From assembly GCA_021796155.1 (NCBI GenBank), contig JAJYOO010000125.1, positions 1 through 6,821 on the forward strand: DNA of 6,821 nt. The letters run 5' to 3'. Shown one piece after another: positions 4,240 to 6,821 of this stretch. This DNA is from Chloroflexota bacterium (GTDB lineage Bacteria > Chloroflexota > Anaerolineae > Anaerolineales > Villigracilaceae). The notes under the pieces were generated by a model. It was not told the DNA's origin. It was given only the letters and a program-made list of their open reading frames with translations, and did no database searches. How positions within the stretch are numbered: position 1 is the first letter of the stretch; every line of letters begins with the position of its first letter. The translations under genes and the position numbers were made by a program.

Positions 4240-6474
4240 ATGAAACCCGAAGTAAAACGCTACTTAACCACCGTTGGGACGCGCACCGTTACCATTGAGA
4301 CCGGCAAACTGGCTGGTCAGGCAGGCGGCGCGGTCACCCTCGGCATCAACGACGCCATCATTTTTGCAGCCGCCACCATGGGCGGAGTGCGCGAAGGCAT
4401 TGACTTTTTCCCGCTCTCTGTGGAATATGAAGAGCGGCTTTACGCGGGCGGAAAGATCCCCGGCTCGTTCTTCCGACGCGAGGGGCGTCCGTCCACGGAT
4501 GCCATACTCACCGCCCGCCTGACCGACCGCCCTCTGCGCCCGCTGTTCCAGCATGGCATGCGCAATGAAGTGCAAGTGATGATGTTTTCACTTTCATCCG
4601 ATGGCGTGAACCCGCTCGATATTCTGGCCATCAACGCTGCCTCAGCCGCAATCATGATCTCGGATATTCCCTGGGGCGGACCCATCGGCGCTGTCCGGAT
4701 TGGGCGCGTGAACGACGAATTCATCGTCAACCCAACCTTTGCGGAAGTGGACGCCTCCGACCTGGACCTGAGAATTGCCGGCACCAAAGATGCAATCCTC
4801 ATGGTCGAATGCGGCGCGAACGAAATCCCCGAAGATGTAATGGTCGCCGCCTTGGAACTCGGACACAAGTCCATCCAACCGCTGATCGAACTTCAACTCA
4901 AGATGGCGGCTGAGATCGGCAAGCCCAAGCGCGAAGCCACCATTACGACCGCAAACGAAGATCTAATTAAGAAAGTTTTTGAGCATGTCAACGCTCCGAT
5001 GAACGAACTGCTTGACAAGCCGCTCTCCAAAGTTGAATTCTACGGCGGCATGGACACCTTGCAAGCTAATCTTGCTGCTGAAATGTGTACTTCGCAAGAA
5101 GGCGCTCCTTCGGCAAAGGATGTCCAATCTGCATTCAGCGAGGCCGAACATAAGATCGTGCGCGAAAGAATTCTCAGCGCTGGCAAACGTCCCGATGGCC
5201 GCACGCCGACCGAGATCCGCCCGATCTGGTGCGAAGTCGGCGTTTCGCCGCGCGCGCACGGAAGCGGCTTATTCACACGCGGAGAGACTCAAGTATTATC
5301 TTTCGCCACACTCGGAACTTTGGGCGAAGCGCAGGAACTTGATAACCTGTCCCCCGTTGACTCCAAGCGCTACATGCACCACTACAACTTCCCTCCGTTC
5401 AGCACGGGCGAGGTCAAGCCTCTTCGTGGCCAGAGCCGCCGCGAGGTCGGGCATGGCGCGTTGGCCGAACGTGCGCTCGAACCGGTCATCCCGGCGGAAG
5501 AGTCGTTCCCATACACCATCCGCATCGTATCCGAAGCGTTGTCATCCAATGGCTCGACCTCGATGGGATCGGTCTGCGGTTCGACACTGGCATTGATGGA
5601 CGCGGGCGTGCCGATCAAGGCTCCCGTCTCCGGCGTGGCAATGGGACTCGTTACCGATGAAACCGGACGTTATAAAATTTTGACCGACATTCAAGGCACG
5701 GAAGATCATCTCGGCGACATGGATTTCAAAGTGGCCGGGACTGCCGAGGGAATCACCGCCCTGCAAATGGACATCAAGATTTCGGGCTTGAGCACGCAGA
5801 TGATGAAAGAAGCGCTGGAACAGGCAAAGATCGCGCGCATGTTCATCATGGATAAAATGCTGGCCGTGCTCGACCAGCCGCGCGCCGAACTTTCGCCGTT
5901 CGCCCCGCGCATCATTACCGTGAAAATTCCGGTGGACAAGATTGGCGCGCTGATCGGCCCCGGCGGAAAGAATATCCGCGCTTTGCAGGAAGAGACCAAA
6001 ACCAAGATCGACATTCAGGAAGACGGCACTGTTTACATCGCCACCACCGATGCGGCAGGTGGCAAGCTTGCACAGGAACGAATCGAATCGCTGGGCGAAT
6101 CTGCCGTAGTTGGCAATATCTACACCGGCAAGGTCGTGCGCATCGCGGACTTCGGCGCCTTCGTCGAGATCCTGCCCGGCCTGGATGGCATGGTTCATAT
6201 TTCCCAACTTGACAGTGAACGCGTCGAGAAGGTCGAAGACATCGTCAAGATGGGCGACGAGATCACCGTGATGGTGACGGCGATTGACCCGACCGGCAAG
6301 ATCCGACTTTCACGTCAGGCCGTGCTCGAAGGCTGGACGGTGGAAGAGGCGCTGGCGAAGGATGCCCGCAAGAGCGGCCCACGACCCGGCAACGGGGATC
6401 GAGGCCGGGGTGGCGATCGCGGTCGAAGCGGCGGAGACCGTGGACGCGGCGGTGATCGTGGCGGACGAAGATAG
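4240..6474 (+). CDS. pnp: Polyribonucleotide nucleotidyltransferase (PNPase)
   Basis: PNPase degrades RNA 3' to 5' using phosphate and can add nucleotides in reverse; it works as a trimer in the cytoplasm. The 744-residue product has every domain in order: RNase PH domain 1 (about 10-145, with FFRREGR from 77), an alpha-helical linker (about 240-305), RNase PH domain 2 (about 315-545), a KH domain (about 555-605, GPGG at 573-576) and an S1 domain (about 624-693). The active site is intact: the phosphate-binding SNGSTSMGS (436-444), and Asp489, Asp495 and Lys497 in EDHLGDMDFK, matching E. coli Asp486, Asp492 and Lys494. Residues 711-744 form an unusual low-complexity tail rich in Arg, Gly and Asp. 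AGGAG (4228-4232) lies seven bases before the ATG. It follows rpsO and a structured leader. Confidence 0.99.
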   Translation: MKPEVKRYLTTVGTRTVTIETGKLAGQAGGAVTLGINDAIIFAAATMGGVREGIDFFPLSVEYEERLYAGGKIPGSFFRREGRPSTDAILTARLTDRPLRPLFQHGMRNEVQVMMFSLSSDGVNPLDILAINAASAAIMISDIPWGGPIGAVRIGRVNDEFIVNPTFAEVDASDLDLRIAGTKDAILMVECGANEIPEDVMVAALELGHKSIQPLIELQLKMAAEIGKPKREATITTANEDLIKKVFEHVNAPMNELLDKPLSKVEFYGGMDTLQANLAAEMCTSQEGAPSAKDVQSAFSEAEHKIVRERILSAGKRPDGRTPTEIRPIWCEVGVSPRAHGSGLFTRGETQVLSFATLGTLGEAQELDNLSPVDSKRYMHHYNFPPFSTGEVKPLRGQSRREVGHGALAERALEPVIPAEESFPYTIRIVSEALSSNGSTSMGSVCGSTLALMDAGVPIKAPVSGVAMGLVTDETGRYKILTDIQGTEDHLGDMDFKVAGTAEGITALQMDIKISGLSTQMMKEALEQAKIARMFIMDKMLAVLDQPRAELSPFAPRIITVKIPVDKIGALIGPGGKNIRALQEETKTKIDIQEDGTVYIATTDAAGGKLAQERIESLGESAVVGNIYTGKVVRIADFGAFVEILPGLDGMVHISQLDSERVEKVEDIVKMGDEITVMVTAIDPTGKIRLSRQAVLEGWTVEEALAKDARKSGPRPGNGDRGRGGDRGRSGGDRGRGGDRGGRR

Positions 6475-6491
6475 AAAGATAACTTGATAAC

Positions 6492-6522
6492 AAAAACGGA
6501 TGAAGATTTTCATCCGTTTTTT
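6492..6522. terminator. Bidirectional terminator for pnp and the convergent ORF
   Basis: AAAAACGGATGAA (6492-6504) and TTCATCCGTTTTT (6509-6521) are exact reverse complements around a GATT loop. The A-run and T-run flanks make it a good intrinsic terminator on both strands. It lies 17 bases after the pnp stop codon and 37 bases beyond the stop codon of the minus-strand ORF at 6559-6678. Confidence 0.9.
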
Positions 6523-6558
6523 CATTGTTTCATTGAGCGTCAACCATTCAACGGACTT

Positions 6559-6678
6559 TTATAACTGCCAGCCCGCCGCGCCATAAAATGCGCGCAGGGC
6601 CTCGCCGACGTGATCGAGCAGCCTGTGTGGTTTGGGTTTCCGGGAATTTTGCGGGGAGGATACAGTTTTTTCAGACAT
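6559..6678 (-). CDS. 39-aa ORF, possible remnant of a tyrosine recombinase N-terminus
   Basis: This short frame has a proper start: GGAG (6687-6690) sits eight bases before the ATG at 6678, and the symmetric pnp terminator lies just beyond its TAA. The 39-residue product starts with MSEKTVSSPQNS, a polar Pro/Lys-rich segment, and ends with a predicted helix, HRLLDHVGEALRAFYGAAG (18-36). RLLDHVGEALR resembles the RLLDQVREALR motif that opens the N-terminal SAM-like domain of integron- and phage-type integrases. In such proteins HYS.RTE..Y follows; here the frame stops soon, while the +1 frame reads HFMARRAGSY. This suggests a decayed 5' gene end, though a genuine small protein cannot be excluded. 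The resemblance is judged by eye. Confidence 0.45.
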   Translation of the reverse strand: MSEKTVSSPQNSRKPKPHRLLDHVGEALRAFYGAAGWQL

Positions 6679-6725
6679 TGCCGATTCTCCGTTGCACATG
6701 CTAAAATGGGTCAGTTACTCAGCCT

Positions 6726-6731
6726 ATTTTA
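6726..6731 (-). promoter_or_regulatory. Possible -10 box for the 39-aa ORF
   Basis: On the minus strand TAAAAT occupies 6731-6726, which would start RNA near 6719 and give a leader of about 41 bases. No good -35 is found; the upstream region falls inside the hairpin at 6744-6772. Confidence 0.3.
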
Positions 6732-6737
6732 ACCTAT

Positions 6738-6821
6738 GGCGGTCTAACGTCCTAATTGATTTAGGATGTTAGGCGGCGAGCACTAAACCATCCATAAGCC
6801 GTTATACCGCCGCCGTATAAC
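6738..6821. repeat. Nested inverted repeats at the right edge
   Basis: Three dyads overlap. (1) CTAACGTCCTAA (6744-6755) pairs with TTAGGATGTTAG (6761-6772), 12 bp with one G-U and a 5-nt loop. (2) GGCGGTCTAAC (6738-6748) matches the reverse complement of GTTATACCGCC (6801-6811) at 10 of 11 positions. (3) GTTATAC (6801-6807) and GTATAAC (6815-6821) are perfect around CGCCGCC, the last ending at the window edge. GTCTAAC and GTTAGGC (6768-6774) fit the RYYYAAC / GTTRRRY core-site consensus of integron attC sites, but the geometry is not standard. The element probably continues past the window. Confidence 0.55.

Noticed and set aside
5542..6207. 221-codon minus-strand frame opposite pnp
   Set aside because: Shadow of a highly conserved coding sequence; no start signals or domain features. 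The same applies to the other antisense frames within thiolase, plsC and pnp.
6742..6774. GTCTAAC...GTTAGGC as a complete attC site on its own
   Set aside because: Although both ends fit the core consensus, 33 bp with a 5-nt loop and no unpaired spacers is far below the known attC size range; only the larger 66-bp reading is kept as a low-confidence finding.
1..6821. tRNA, rRNA genes, CRISPR arrays, complete insertion sequences
   Set aside because: No cloverleaf, no regularly spaced direct repeats and no transposase frame were seen on either strand.

Overview
The window looks like ordinary chromosome from a Gram-positive-like or monoderm-affiliated bacterium of the Chloroflexota (Anaerolineae) type. 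This is inferred from the gene mix (archaeal/SCP2-type thiolase, PilZ protein, PlsC, rpsO-pnp, a lipoprotein with an SGGFAGL motif) and from protein flavour. No rRNA or other marker gene is present to prove it.

Layout, left to right. Positions 1-454 hold no convincing gene, only hairpins and an 11-nt match to the 16S 3' end / perfect Shine-Dalgarno. A small lipoprotein gene (455-949, minus) diverges from a thiolase gene (1062-2219, plus). A PilZ-domain gene (2300-2698) follows with its own good sigma70-type promoter. It is separated from a plsC-type acyltransferase gene (2921-3586) by an imperfect palindromic element and a 47-bp near-perfect palindrome that should terminate in both directions. 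Next come rpsO (3754-4026), a strong intergenic terminator, and pnp (4240-6474). The pnp terminator is symmetric and also serves a convergent 39-codon ORF (6559-6678, minus), which resembles the first residues of a tyrosine recombinase. The last 85 bases are packed with nested inverted repeats.

Functional links. rpsO and pnp form the classical translation/RNA-decay pair. Both have structured leaders: a hairpin with a G-U/G-C step before rpsO, and a long stem directly before the pnp ribosome binding site. These suggest autoregulation analogous to, but not proven homologous with, the E. coli case. Thiolase and PlsC are metabolic genes (acyl-CoA condensation/cleavage; phosphatidic acid synthesis) and probably single transcription units.

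The most noteworthy signals are regulatory. Two genes (thiolase, plsC) and a possible 9-codon ORF before pnp have a TANAAT box placed so that transcription would begin at the ATG, with no ribosome binding site, which implies leaderless mRNAs. I see no convincing large novel system; the right edge (recombinase-like remnant plus palindromes) is the part most worth extending.
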